Positions 23,890 through 35,369 of a stretch of 64,000 nucleotides of DNA are shown here, piece after piece. The notes beneath the pieces were generated by a model. The model was not told where the DNA came from and did no database searches. It saw only the letters and a list, made by a program, of their open reading frames with translations. This stretch comes from Siphonodentalium dalli (Eukaryota; Mollusca; Scaphopoda; Gadilida; Siphonodentaliidae). Made by a program: the position numbers and the translations under genes. Within the stretch, counting starts at the first letter, position 1, and every line of letters starts with the position of its first letter. The stretch spans positions 112,330,004-112,394,003 of the forward strand of contig CP136064.1 in assembly GCA_032622095.1 (NCBI GenBank), read 5' to 3'.

Positions 23890-24640
23890 GGTTCATTGTA
23901 TGAATTCACTTGATTGGATTATTGAATATGTACATTAGAAAGATGACTTTTCTAGCTGTGTGGTCATACATTAAAGGCGATATTGGTGGTGATTCAGTGA
24001 TGATGCATTTTAGGTCAGTGATAACATATACATGTGCACAGTGATGCCTATTCCTTTTATCCTTTTGAAAAAGTATACTCGGTGTGTTTGGTATAGGCGA
24101 CAAAGGCAAAATAGTGGTGAGCGTATTCGATTTCGTATACACAATCACACGATGGACTAACAGCTATATATGGGTTAGGAATTTGTCGTAATGTAAGTCG
24201 TTGCATTTGTTTCTCAAATTGGTATGCATTGCGTTGGTTTTTCTTGAGCCGGTATAATAGTATAATTAGGGGGGTTGGGTGTGTTGCACATCATCTTGAA
24301 TTCATATAAGATTTCAGGTTTGGTCGCAATGTTGGGGAGTTTGTTCCATATCAGAACGATTTCTTAAATGTCCGGTTTCGCAGTAATATGTGTAGAATTA
24401 TTGATCGAGGATTTAACGTTGTTTTTTGCCTTCATGCGTTATCACGAACAAGAACAGAATAAGGTATCAAGAAAGTTATAGCGAAGAAACTGTGTATATA
24501 ATTCACACAGTGGATTATATATTTATAGCAATGAACAATGCACAAACAAAAGCACCCATAAGAACAATTTCCCGCTTGGTGAATAGCATAAAACGCATAC
24601 AAGTAGTACAATAATACCTAACTAATAGCAAATAAATAAC
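23890..24640 (-). pseudogene. LINE C ORF2 C-terminal fragment
   Basis: The minus strand reads a WNKLPNIATKPEILYEFK block (about 24350-24300), then a RLRNKCNDLHYD-like block and a CDC...EYAHHYF zinc-knuckle-like block (about 24150-24090). This WNxLP, LRxxCxxLN, CxCG...HYF order is found at the C-terminus of many invertebrate LINE reverse transcriptases. Stops and frameshifts are frequent. It lies directly downstream of an ORF1 of the same strand (24642-25760) with no endonuclease or RT core between, so an internal deletion or separate insertion is needed. Confidence 0.55.
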
Positions 24641-24641
24641 A

Positions 24642-25760
24642 TTAAATTACCATGCAAGTGTGGACATCGAAATATTTCAAGTAGTTTCCAATATCATATA
24701 TTTCATTGACAAGGTATTTATGATATTTGATGAATCGCGCATGAACCTTTATCAATGAGTCAAGCTGACGGTCGGGTGGGTGGGACCGAATGACATCTAC
24801 CCAACCGACAGCTTCAATTAACAACTCATCTTTGTTGTCTTTTAATGTTAATCGTTTCTCATCAAGCATCTGGTCAAACTTTGATAGTTCAAATATGAAC
24901 ATCTCTTTCTGGCGATTTATTTTTTTAAGTAACGTGATCAACATGAATATGATGTGTTGTAGTAACTGGCTAACTTTTAGTGGACGTTTTATGGAGCAAC
25001 TGTTGCAACAGCGGTAGATGTTTTCACGGCATGTGCCACAGGTTCGGGAGCCAGAGTGATATCGATCTGGTAACATTGTGTTGCCTGCAATATACAAACG
25101 ATGTTGATCTGACTGCTTTCTGTCTGAGTGCACACTGTTTTTGTAGATACGACAGCAGAGTATGTGATTGATTGAATTGGTGGTCGAGAACCAACTGTTT
25201 TCTTTGCATCGAAATAGGATATTTGCTGCACAGCCTTTCTCCTTTGAATGTTGAACTCATATTCCAATATGGGACATGAACGATCCATTGCAGCATGTGA
25301 ACCTTAACAGTTATACTTTTTTCGGTTTCGTGCAATCTCTATGGCCATGTCCACAATCATAACAGCGTGCACTTATGGATTCTTTGCTTTTACAATGTTC
25401 CTGACCATCATCTTGCCAGACAGTTAAAACATCGTAATGGATTTGGAACATAAGTACTTAAATCTACATTCAAGTACATAGCCTCCAATGCCGGTGGATG
25501 TTCGATTGACGATCAGAAGATAGCTATTCAAAGGAACTTTTTGTCCATCAACTCTCTTTGAAAATCTACGGACTGCCGTAAGTCCATATGGTGCTAACTC
25601 AGCCAATGTCTCTGACTCAGAAGAATAAGCTACATCACGAGTTCTCAACACACTAAACGTCTCTGCCACTGTTCAATGTTGTGTGATTTTGCAAGAAATT
25701 GCATAACAGCGTCAGATTGAATTTTTTCAGACCTATATAAGACAACCAAAATAATCTTTG
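24642..25760 (-). pseudogene. LINE C ORF1 (gag-like, CCHC zinc knuckles)
   Basis: From 25760 down, the minus strand gives AVMQFLAKSHNIEQW, then ETFSVLRTRDV, YGLTAVRRFSKRVDGQKVPL and NSYLLIVN in one frame (25669-25424). It then gives YVPNPLRCFNC, a frameshifted GQEHCKSKE / ARCYDCGHGHRDC zinc-knuckle series, and DRSCPILEYEF. It closes with a C-terminal domain AVGWVDVIRSHPPDRQLD and IKVHARFIKYHKYL (25133-24642). This order (RNA-binding-like domain, CCHC knuckles, C-terminal helical domain) marks a LINE ORF1. Several frameshifts make it a pseudogene. A second copy is at 46040-46930 on the other strand. Confidence 0.8.
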
Positions 25761-25789
25761 TGAGTTTTGGTGTAATTTTAAAGCAGCGT

Positions 25790-26150
25790 GATGATGTGTC
25801 AAATTAAAATGCGGGTCGCCGATAAAATATACGATGATTTCAAATATTACGCAAGTTCCCCCACCACGAGAGTCCTGAGCACTACCCACGCATCTGAGAA
25901 GTCAAATAGTTGGAGTTTGAGATGCATCAAAGTGATGCTCGGTAAAACATAACATATCGTTCTCGGAAATCAAATGATAAATGCTTTCCAATTTATTTCA
26001 AATACTTCTGAAGTTCTGATAGTATAGTGTAAAATGTTAAGTGTAGCTATATTATCACCGTGGGGACCAGGGCGAACATCGATGTCGCCACCAATAAGTA
26101 TTACATGTAGCAACTGTTTAATATAATAACATCAATCTTCATTCTCCAGA
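25790..26150 (-). pseudogene. LINE B ORF2 start with 2A-like relic
   Basis: The minus strand reads LLHVILIGGDIDVRPGP followed by DNIATLNILHY. After a frameshift comes SIYHLISENDMLCFTEHHFD (start of the AP endonuclease with its catalytic Glu), then, frameshifted again, DSRGGGTCV. GGDIDVRPGP (26063-26092) aligns with the 2A translational-recoding consensus DxExNPGP but has Asp for Glu and Arg for Asn, so it is probably inactive. 2A-like leaders before the endonuclease are known in some invertebrate LINEs. The fragment ends where LINE C ORF1 begins; it lies upstream of an ORF1, which is the wrong order for a single element. Confidence 0.65.
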
Positions 26151-26173
26151 ATGCATATTCGGGCCCACGCTTT

Positions 26174-26815
26174 GGTTGATTGATTGTTTATTAGCAAAGC
26201 CAACAGTTAAGTTGGAACATGCAATAACATATATACATACTATACACAAGGCACACATAACATATAAGTCATATCAATAAAAATACATACACACACAATT
26301 ATATTGTAATCCATGATGCCATTTACATTAGTAGTATCCTTTTTAAAGATAGTTTTATAAATATGCTTACTTTTTTAAGAAGGCTCAAATATTCACTTGA
26401 GAGCAAACGATGAAATGTATTCCTGTTAGGGTTCTCCCAGTAATATTTGGGAATGTGGATTTCGCGTAAATCTTGTAACTTTTGGCATAGGATTATAAAG
26501 TGATATTCGTCGCAAGGACTGTTCTCACATAAAACACACATTAAATTGTCTGCTGAATTTGTGGTTTCTTTTGTCCATCTATTGTTTTCTACTGGTAATT
26601 TATGATTAGATGTTCTGATTTTCAATAGGTAATTAGACAAATGAGATAGCAAATAAATTAAATAGCTACTCATTTTCATGGACTGCTTTATGTCTCTGTA
26701 AAATATGGCGCGCGATGAAGTAGAAGCATTCAGATTTTCAAAGAGGTGGTGCTCATACTGATTGGTTTGTCCATATTGGTGAATATATATACATTCAGTA
26801 ATCTTTTATTTAGGT
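26174..26815 (-). pseudogene. LINE A, second copy: 3' end
   Basis: 26323-26679 encodes 118 residues with RTSNHKLPVE, RWTKE, the knuckle CVLCENSPCDEYHFIILC, IHIPKYYWENP and a helical tail, clearly related to 3589-3840. The 3' untranslated parts also align (TTTATT...acatatatacata), setting the shared 3' end at about 26174. The copy is 5'-truncated at about 26815. The first Cys pair and the His are kept. Confidence 0.8.
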
Positions 26816-26834
26816 CAAAAATATACCAATTGCA

Positions 26835-27709
26835 CACCCTAAATCTAGTTGGATAAGAAGTTATCCAACAGTGAATCAACCGTTGTATGCCCACAGCACC
26901 TATCTACGTTGTGTGAAAAGTTGCATGGCAATTTTGTTGGATACACTTTTACACAACGTTGCATATATATTTACTACCAACGGTTGTATGTTAATTATAC
27001 AAAGTGTTGGATGAAATTTCACACAACACTCAATCAACGTTAATTGCCCACAGCACCTATCTACGTTTATTGAACTGTTGGGTGTTGGATAGAGTTGGAT
27101 GACATTTGTTGATTGGAAAGTTTACCCAACGTTGATTGGAAAGTAAAATGGGGCAAGACGTCGTGGATAGCTTTCCCGGTATAGTATGCCTTTGTTATAA
27201 TTATTCTTTGTACGATACACTGATTATATATGTAGGATTTATGTGTTGAGTGTATGAGTGTACTACTTTAGTCAGCCGTCAGCAGTTGTGTAAATTTGTA
27301 AACTTCATAATTTGGCAAATATAAATAAATATACACTCAATTCATAAAGCCTACATAATGAGTGTATCGTACACAAGAATAATTACAACAAAGGTATACG
27401 ATACCGGCAAAGCTATCCACGACATCTTTACCCATTTTCCAGTCGCTCAGGAGTTTTTTCACGCTGTCGTCCATCTTGTTTTGAAATATTTGGAGCCAAA
27501 AACTCGCATGATCGCCCGCACCGGAAACGCGCTGCTATTGGATGACCCGGTCACGTGGCGGTTTATCCAATGTGGTATGAAAGTAATACCACAGAAGACA
27601 GTTCACGCAATCAGTTGTGTACATCGTACTAAACTGTTAGATAATAAGTACACAACAAATTCGCACCCAACGAGTTGTATACAACGTTCATCCAACTAGA
27701 TTTAGGGTG
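26835..27709. mobile_element. Terminal-inverted-repeat element with gene-start cargo
   Basis: Ends match as CACCCTAAATCTAGTTGGAT at 26835-26854 and inverted at 27690-27709. A possible 2-bp CA duplication flanks it; no longer target duplication is seen. Within, 27145-27255 and 27331-27438 form a second inverted repeat of about 110 bp at roughly 85-90% identity by eye, separated by 75 bp. The left half has several CAACGTTG/CAACCGTTG-type words. No transposase is present. See 27337-27474 for the exon-like segment it carries. Confidence 0.7.
27337..27474 (-). pseudogene. Exon-like segment, possibly SAM-like N-terminus
   Basis: The minus strand starts ATG and reads MDDSVKKLLSDWKMGKDVV, DSFAGIVYL..., 45 codons to a TGA. 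The first 24 residues resemble the opening helices of SAM-type domains in invertebrate proteins (LLxxW..G..V...F); that comparison is tentative. A GT two codons after the Phe could be a donor. Upstream on the same strand are a CCAAT box (27537-27541) and CACGTG (27552-27557) in a locally GC-richer stretch, as expected for a promoter. A diverged mirror copy (KMGQDVVDSFPG) is at 27141-27180 on the plus strand. It may be a captured first exon rather than a working gene. Confidence 0.35.
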
Positions 27710-27715
27710 CAACTA

Positions 27716-28740
27716 TATGTAGAATCAGGGAATATTCGTGATTCACACACCCGTCTTAAATGCTATGCGACATTGATATAAAGGGGTGGTATGCGACGAC
27801 TCTGATGGCGACAAAATGTGGTATTTTATGGCTAGACGAATATACCATTTTAGCCCTTTTAGTCTCGTTCAGGAATCGTCCTATTAATCGTGCGCTAGTT
27901 TGTCTGTGACATTCATTTACAGATCGACCTCGTCGCATCCGGTCATCACAGTACCGGCAAATATAGTAATATGTAGCTATATTCGTCACTACTTTGTTTC
28001 TCTATACGTGGTACAGTTCCGCAAATTACATAGAGTACATATAAGAAATGAACGGCGGTTTTAATGTGGTCATGGAATTTTGACCGCGAGAAAAATTCAG
28101 CAAACTGCATGAACCCCGAGGGATCCGCCGTTTATTATTTATATTTATATACTTAAATTCATTATGAACTAGGATTGTCTGTCTTTCCCACTATTTATTC
28201 AATCTTAAATGAACGCATGGAGTTTAGTTCGGACAGTTCGAATCCTCGCTTTTTATAAAAACCAAACATTGTGAGAATCCGTTGACGGAGAGAGGAAAAA
28301 CGCAATTTCACAGTTAACTATACACATATGACGAAATGTTTTGTTTAGCTTGTACTGAATGTAGACGTGTTGATTTCAAGAATGATAATATCAGAAACTA
28401 ACAATTAAGTTTCGGCTGTGGACAGGAAATTGACAATACGCCGTTCTACATACCATAATGATATATTTGTAAGGTCAGGGGCATATTTGTAGCGGCAAGG
28501 ACAATGATCAAACTCTACTGAGTAGTGCGGTTATTTGAACACCAACGCTTAGTAACACGAAACGTATTGTATATTCGCTCATTTGTATATATACCTATCG
28601 CAACATTATATACGCACAACGCATTTCAATTGCAAATTAAAAACGTAACAACACTGATTATAAACCGAAACAAATTTCTTGCCAAATCCGGACCTGCTGA
28701 CTACTCAAGCAGTCGTTAATGTCCGGCAATCCCCGGTTAT
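27716..28740. other. No gene recognised
   Basis: AT-rich sequence. A GTTCGAATCC word (28236-28245) matches a tRNA B box but has no A box at the right spacing. No repeats or coherent reading frames. Confidence 0.5.
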
Positions 28741-28748
28741 TTCCGGGA

Positions 28749-28823
28749 TCAATGTGTTCATAAACCTATGAACGACATTAAAAGTGACGTCACGTTACGT
28801 TCATAGGTTTATGAACACATTGA
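28749..28823. repeat. Perfect 26-bp hairpin with CRE-like core
   Basis: TCAATGTGTTCATAAACCTA continues to 28774 and its exact reverse complement occupies 28798-28823. The 23-base loop contains GTGACGTCAC, itself a 10-bp palindrome including the cyclic-AMP-response core TGACGTCA. Perfect arms imply recent origin or selection. Confidence 0.85.
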
Positions 28824-29251
28824 CTCGGGGGGTGTGTCTACCGTAACGATATTGGGAACTCGGACGCAATATTAGGTGTATGTAAATATAGAGTAATGGA
28901 CATATGATATCGAAGTGTGAAATCTATATGTCCTTCGTTACATATTTTATTAGCTGCGATTCATTATTCTCACCCTCTTTTAACTGCACGGTTTTCATGA
29001 CCGGGGAGTGAAACCCTCATACATATTCACCTTTAATGTGACACTATTGACTCGATGGCCATAATATATGACAAGTGGCAACTACTCTTGCAATTCCACT
29101 CGAGGTCGACCTTGGGCGTCGTTAGTGCCCTGCAGCGACCCTGTAAACAAATAAATCACTCAGAAGATGAGACGTTAATCCATAACTGCCACAATTGTGT
29201 TTGCCTACTATAAGACATTTGTGTAAAAATACACAAGGGTGTGGAGTTATA

Positions 29252-29325
29252 GCGAGTTCAATAGCTCAGTGGTTAGCACATTCGACGATTAATGGTGTCT
29301 AAGGCCGCACGTGCAGAGTCTACCG
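29252..29325 (+). ncRNA. tRNA-like SINE head (A box only)
   Basis: ATAGCTCAGTGGTTAGCACA at 29261-29280 fits the tRNA A-box consensus TRGCNNAGTGG and the D-arm of a tRNA. The following 40 bases do not form a clear anticodon arm, and the expected GGTTCRANNCC B box is not convincing. Most likely the 5' head of a decayed tRNA-derived SINE rather than a functional tRNA. Confidence 0.4.
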
Positions 29326-29329
29326 TAAT

Positions 29330-32300
29330 AGCTAGTGGCTTGATCGGATACGGCGATGTTTGAATTTTGAGCGTATGATCCTAAATCAAGGTTGACAGTC
29401 CCGGCTTCGTCATACCCAGGCGCTTTATAAGTATCCAATGGTGCGCTGCATTTTTTTTCAAAACTGACGCTCTTTCGTAAATTTTCATTTCGTCAAGTAG
29501 ATATAAAACAGAATCCAAATTAATTGGAGCATAATCCTTAAAGTTGACATATATAGCATGGGTTCGCCATTGGCTCGATCCCGTATTAAATCCAGTTACA
29601 TGTTTACCAACCGCTGGTCAACCTCAGTAATGCTGGAATCAACCGCTCTGGTTTAGTTGTGAAATGGTGTTTTAATTCTAGAGGTTTCCGTAGTGCATGT
29701 TTAAAACTGAGATGACGAATCCGGCCTTATAAATGTCTTAACATTCAAAAAAAGTGTTTACAATTGACCCTATCTGAACAGCGCAGTGTGATTGCGAGCT
29801 GTGGACGTCGGGCTGTCATCTGTATTTCAGACACGGTGATGGAGAATGAATGAGTCGCGACGAATTTTCAAGGATTTAATAAATTCGCCACCAGATTGGT
29901 AAAAATACTGCTATATATGCATGATATAAATACACGGTCTTCTATCATGTCAGTAATTTCAACCGCTGGTTGGTCCATTTACTTCAGTGTAAACACATTT
30001 TATTGTCATATTATGAATAATATGTATTATGTAATGAGAATATGTAACAAATGCTAATGATGGTGAGTATGAATATAACAATTGGGATTGAGACACAAGT
30101 GCCATCATTTAGATACCTCCTGCTCGATATTTGTGTTGGAGAGAAGAGAACAGGTCGTGTACCTGTTCTGATCACCTTCCGTTTTTTTTGCGAGTTTTAT
30201 TACATACTAATTGAATTGTGCCAAGACCAGAGGATCCAGACGAAAAAAATGGGATATTGGGTCAGTACAACGTACGTGAGTACACACAGGTGAGCCGTAT
30301 ATTCCGAGTACACTAAATGCTGCACGTAGTAAGCGTTTTAAAGAGCAATTTGATTGTATCCCGCATGACCAACTATAGCAATTAATTGAACAAAATGTAC
30401 CATTCGCCTCATTTTCTTTCTTCCATCAACCCTGATAGTAGGAAATGGCGGAGGAAGCACAGCCAGAAAAAACCACAGTAAGCTCGTTGTAAACAGTGGG
30501 CAGAACTTTATGAAATTTTCGATAATTAATCCATGAGTTGCTACCCTTGAGAACTGATGACGCTAAACATGACCTCAGAAACCGTGCATCAGCAGTGGGT
30601 GTCTAGTGGCATGGTCAGTAATTAATTGCGATATATCTTAATTAAATGATCCCGGAGAGACTGCTTGTTGAAAACTTTAGGACATATGAACCAATAAATA
30701 CGTTAACCTCTTGGCTGCTATATTACTGAGTATGGGCGTAAAATGTCACGCGCTGTTATACGTCCGTACTGAGTATATAAAATACACGGACATATATTAT
30801 GCCATTACTTATAAATATAATTCAGAGATTGGTGCATCGGAACCAGAGTGTATCTCAAAGTTTGAAACAGTGCATTAGGTTCCAAGATTGTGATTGACAA
30901 TAGCCTTTCGGCGGAGTGAGTTTTTGGGTCTTAACGAGTCCATGGGGGGGGGGGCAATCGTGCTTATCACCAGCAGTAAGGGATTACCGGTCTTGTTCGT
31001 ATTCATTTGAACTTAATTATGCTGTTGTGGGGCTTTGCGTTTCCCAAGATACTTGTGTTTAACGACGACGAATGATTTGATTGCTACTAATAGATAAAAA
31101 TAAAGGCCACATGGTGATACAAATTTAAGGACATAATCTCAGAGTTATTGAGGAGCTGAGAAACGATCGCGAACTTATTACTCTATGGCGTATTTGTAAG
31201 TTTTGTTGAAAATCCAAAACCGTAATCTTAACAACGGATATGGAAAAACAACAACGAATAGAAAGAAAACAAATGCTAGTGATGTATTATCCTATTGATA
31301 ACAATCATCTGTTGTCGTGCATTATTCGAAAGGCGTCTATTAATCTACTAAATAATTAGTCCGAATTAATCACTGAGAAAAAAACCTAAAATGAGAGTCA
31401 CGACATGTAATTCATGTATCAAATGACGTTGTGTACTGCCGGATAATATTTATGATAATACATATATAGGTTGGGTCAATGTATTCGATAGGTGTGTTTC
31501 ATTCACATTAAATACTGCCATACGGACTTTGTATGTATATACAAACTTATTCTTGAATTAATATAAAGCGGGAAGTATTCAGAATTTAAAACAGGGTCGC
31601 GAACTTATACGTCATACATTTGCTCGAAAATGGAGGGAAAGTCTCTCATATCGAAGTGAATATTCATCAGTTTCTTCCCGATACCAATATGACTGTTGAT
31701 AATATATAAGTATCCATGTGACTTCTGTCACAATTTTTCGAGGTTGCGAAATTTGAACGCCAAAATCTACCTAAAAATAATATTCTCGATATCCGGTTTT
31801 TGTTTTTGTTTGCAGTATCCGAGATGAGTAGGTAGCTCATTAGACTAATATCTTGCGGATGTCGTTCGGAAGTGTACAACAATTAATCATCAAATTGCCA
31901 GGCGTCATATTCTTGAGAGCTTTCCGATGAATGGCAACAAGCCATATTTCCGACAAAATCTTGAAATATTCCCCATAATTCTGCTGTGGCTAAAGGGTCA
32001 TATACTTCGGGCTGCCGACATTTTCGAGCAAATTACATGTGTATGACGTAGGTTCGCGGCCCTGGAAATATGAACGACATAACGTATGTGCAACAACGGA
32101 TGCATGTATTCAACGATCTTTCTTATCCCTCTTTAAAAACTACTTAGATCGTAATTGAGAGTTTCAAATGGGCCATGTCCGTTGATTCATTGACTTATTT
32201 AAGGTGCACCATGTGGGTTAATGTTCATTTACCAGCTAAGCCATATCACGACTAAGAACTTAATCCGGTTGTCAAAATCAAAGTAGCGAAACAACGGTGT

Positions 32301-32760
32301 ATAAAGCAAGGAGTGTTGAATGAGGATAACGCAATGAGCTATGTGCAAATAAAAGTGCACACGAGAGATAAAATGCATCTACTTTGAGTCAGGAACTGTG
32401 TGCAAACATGTAACCATCTAACGTACATACAATTGAAATAAAACCACAAGTGGAATAAATAATCACTGTGAACAATCATTAGAAGAAAATTCAATACAAG
32501 GCTTCAAACTGAAATAGTCAAAATAGCTGCTGCCATATGATTTCGTTTTGATAAGATACATATACTATTCACGAAATAAGATATGGTCCGTTATAACAGT
32601 ATCTATTGGACAGTCGGCAAGATTGACAGGAAGGTCGTCTTTCACTGAAACGTATGTTTCCATAAAATTAGAGGCGCAAACATTGATAACATTGTCGCCG
32701 ATTTCCATAACATTTATATATAATCACATCCAAAACATGACGAATCTACTCATGATTTAA
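29330..32760. other. No gene or strong repeat recognised
   Basis: About 3.4 kb of AT-rich DNA. A G run lies near 30943-30953. Open frames stay under about 80 codons on both strands and lack motifs. I see no terminal repeats with matching flanks. Confidence 0.5.
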
Positions 32761-33320
32761 AGACGTCAAATTATTGTCATTCGAGTCAAGGATGGAGGGG
32801 TGGGTACCTTAATTTGTGAAGATATTTTTGTCACCGAATTTTTCGACCAAACCTATATAGTCTTCTCCATTATACCATGAATCGACTGGTGTGGTTTAAA
32901 GAAACCAAAGTAGAATTAATCGAGTCAGGAATGGAGAGAGGAGGAACACAAAATGAGCAGTGGTGAGTGCAGCAACATTGGTAATTACATTTCTTCCAAA
33001 GTTAATAGAAATAGAAATCTCCACGAAAATATGAATTAATGGTGTGATTTAACGTTTCGAAAGTGGCGCCGTCAGTCATGGATTAGGTTCAGGGGATGAC
33101 ACCAGCATTTGTGACGTTCAAATTTGGTAGATCGGTGCCATAGGGTGTATGGAGGTAGGGGCACCAGAATTGATACAATCGTGTTGTTTTCGAAATTGCA
33201 TTATTTTTCATATTTGTATAACATTTGTATTACATTTACGTGATACGAGGAATCTAATGGTCTGGAAAGAAGATGCTAAAGTGACAACATCTGATTTAGT
33301 GGTGTGGTTGCTGCATAAAC
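32761..33320. repeat. Very degenerate tandem repeat, about 145-150 bp
   Basis: Loosely similar blocks recur: GGTGTGGTTTAA-like words near 32891 and 33040, with a weaker one near 33300; CGAGTCA(A)GGATGGAG-type words near 32782 and 32918. Similarity is low and indel-rich, so unit boundaries are uncertain. Confidence 0.35.
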
Positions 33321-33329
33321 AACAAGAGC

Positions 33330-34490
33330 ATCGCTAGGGCGTGGCAAAATACGCCCTTTAGCCATTTCGAATTGTACTATCGCAATATAAGATAATACTT
33401 TGAGCTTACATTTAAAGAAAATCTGATATACCTCCAATTTCAATGCCAAAATGTGGTCAAATTCTAAGTCGAAAAATGGCCATAACTCATGTAACTAGAA
33501 TGCACTCAGAGAGATGCCAACGTGCGCAAAAATGTAATAAACAATAATTTAAAAAATAATTTCACTGTATTTTACTTAATTTATTTAATTTAATTTAATG
33601 TTAGCAAAAAAAGACAATTACCATTTCTCATTTCATCACAGATAAAAGGCAAATTACTATATTAATCATTTAAGTAATTAAAACCAATTCGATGTTGCCG
33701 AAAGGATGAGACTTTAATATCGATTACATTTTTTTCAGCGGCATATTTTCATTTTCATTTTCCGATAGTCAAAGTTGACCAAAGGAGCAATTATAAGAAA
33801 TAATTAATACTATTTGTGTGAATATTGATAGCAGCCAATATGCAACAATAAATATCAATAATTAATCAAATAATTAATCAATAACGATCTTTTTATGTAA
33901 TAATAAACTCTTCAAACGGTGTTTGTGTCAACAAATGCGTTTTGTTTTGTGTTACGTCATTCGTCGTATTTGACCTGGAACTCGGCTGAAGGTTAGGCTA
34001 TTCAGCCTATTGCGTCGAATTACGAAATCGCGTTTTGAATGTCTCTCTTTTCCCACATGATAAAAAGAGGTCTTCGCACGAACCAAAAATGATAAAACTT
34101 CCCAATTATAAGTAAAAATACTCAAATGAAGGAATCTATGTAGGTCCCGAAGGAGTCTGTATACTCTTTGATGTAGAGTTCTGATGGAGAAAATGTAGGT
34201 CGATCTATTTTTGTCATAACTCTGACGTATTTTGACATGGGAGAAAAAATCGAAATCGAGGCTCACTACGAGCATGCCAGTTTTAAATATAGAAACAGGG
34301 AATCCTGACAAATGGCGATATCGGCGACAAACAAATAATCGGAAACAACACATAAAATAAACATAGCAAAAACGCGGCACAGTAAAAATGTCAGAACGCC
34401 ACGAGGTTTTACGTCGTTTTTGGTGACGTCATGGAGGGTGACACCAAGCTACGAACGAATCTGTCTGATCGCCATACTGTTGCGCGAGCG
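33330..34490. other. Unassigned; one 142-codon Arg-rich frame
   Basis: A minus-strand frame at 33952-34380 would encode 142 residues rich in Arg, Phe and Tyr (it ends FSRVPGQIRRMT), with no recognised domain and no clear splice sites. It precedes the 170-bp array. A single degenerate array unit is detectable near 33440-33510 (GTCAAATTCTAAGTCGAAAA, then GGCCATAACTCATG). Confidence 0.4.
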
Positions 34491-34499
34491 CACGTAAAA

Positions 34500-35360
34500 A
34501 TAATTAGACAGAACCTATATTCAAACTTGGCGTGTAGTTTTAACTGGGAAATACACATACCAGCTTTGGTTCAGCTCAAATAATAAAAACTGGAGTTATC
34601 GGTCGGAACCAAAATGTTATGAAATTGGTCAAATTCTAAGTTGAAAAAGGGCCGTAACTCAGGTAAAAATAACTGGACGGAACCCATATTCGATCTTGGC
34701 CTGTATCTTTAGCTGGGAAATACACATACCAACTTTGGTTCAGATAAAATAATCCAAACTGGAGTTATCGGTCGGAAACCAAAAATATTAACAGACGGTA
34801 AAATTATAAGTCGAAAAAGGGCCGTAACTCATGTAAAACTAACTGGACGGAACCCATATTGGAACTTGGCCTGTATCTTTAGCTGGAAAATACACATACC
34901 AACTTTGGTTCAGATCAAATAATCAAAACTGGAGTTATCGGTCGGAAACCAAAAATATTAACAGACGGTAAAATTATAAGTCGAAAAAGGGCCGTAACTC
35001 ATGTAAAACTAACTGGACGGAACCCATATTCGAACTTGGCCTGTATCTTTAGCTGGAAAATACACATACCAACTTTGGTTCAGATCAAATAATAAAAACT
35101 GGAGTTATCGGTCGGAAACCAAAAATGTTAACACACGGTAAAATTATAAGTTGAAAAAGGGCCGTAACTCATGTAAAAATAATTGGACATAACCCATATT
35201 CGAACTTGGCCTGTATCTTTAGCGGGGAAATACACATACCAACTTTGGTTCAGATCAAATAATCCAAACTGGAGTTATCGATCGGAAACCAAAAATGTTA
35301 ACGGACGGACGGACGGACATACGCACCACAGGGTACTTGTGAGGTGCGATATTTTGTTTG
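34500..35360. repeat. 170-bp tandem array ending in (GGAC)n
   Basis: GCCGTAACTC starts at 34651, 34821, 34991 and 35161, an exact 170-bp period. Each unit runs through CCCATATTCGAACTTGGCCT, ACACATACCAACTTTGGTTC, GGAGTTATCGGTCGGAAACC and back. About five units are present, inner ones nearly identical, outer ones diverged. The array closes with (GGAC)n at about 35305-35320 and a unique trailer (GTACTTGTGAGGTGCGATAT). Degenerate units continue to about 35790. The layout of array, microsatellite and trailer suggests a non-autonomous mobile element rather than a centromeric satellite; that is inference. Confidence 0.85.
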
Positions 35361-35369
35361 CATGACTTG

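Noticed and set aside
28236-28245. Exact tRNA B-box word GTTCGAATCC
   Set aside because: No A box at a workable distance upstream and no cloverleaf; single-word match in 64 kb is expected.
32761-33320. Repeated protein-domain exons (loosely 145-150 bp apart)
   Set aside because: Similarity is too weak and frames do not stay open across units in either strand.
33952-34380. 142-codon Arg-rich minus-strand frame as a gene
   Set aside because: No recognisable domain, no splice or promoter signals, adjacent to repeats; kept only as an unassigned frame.
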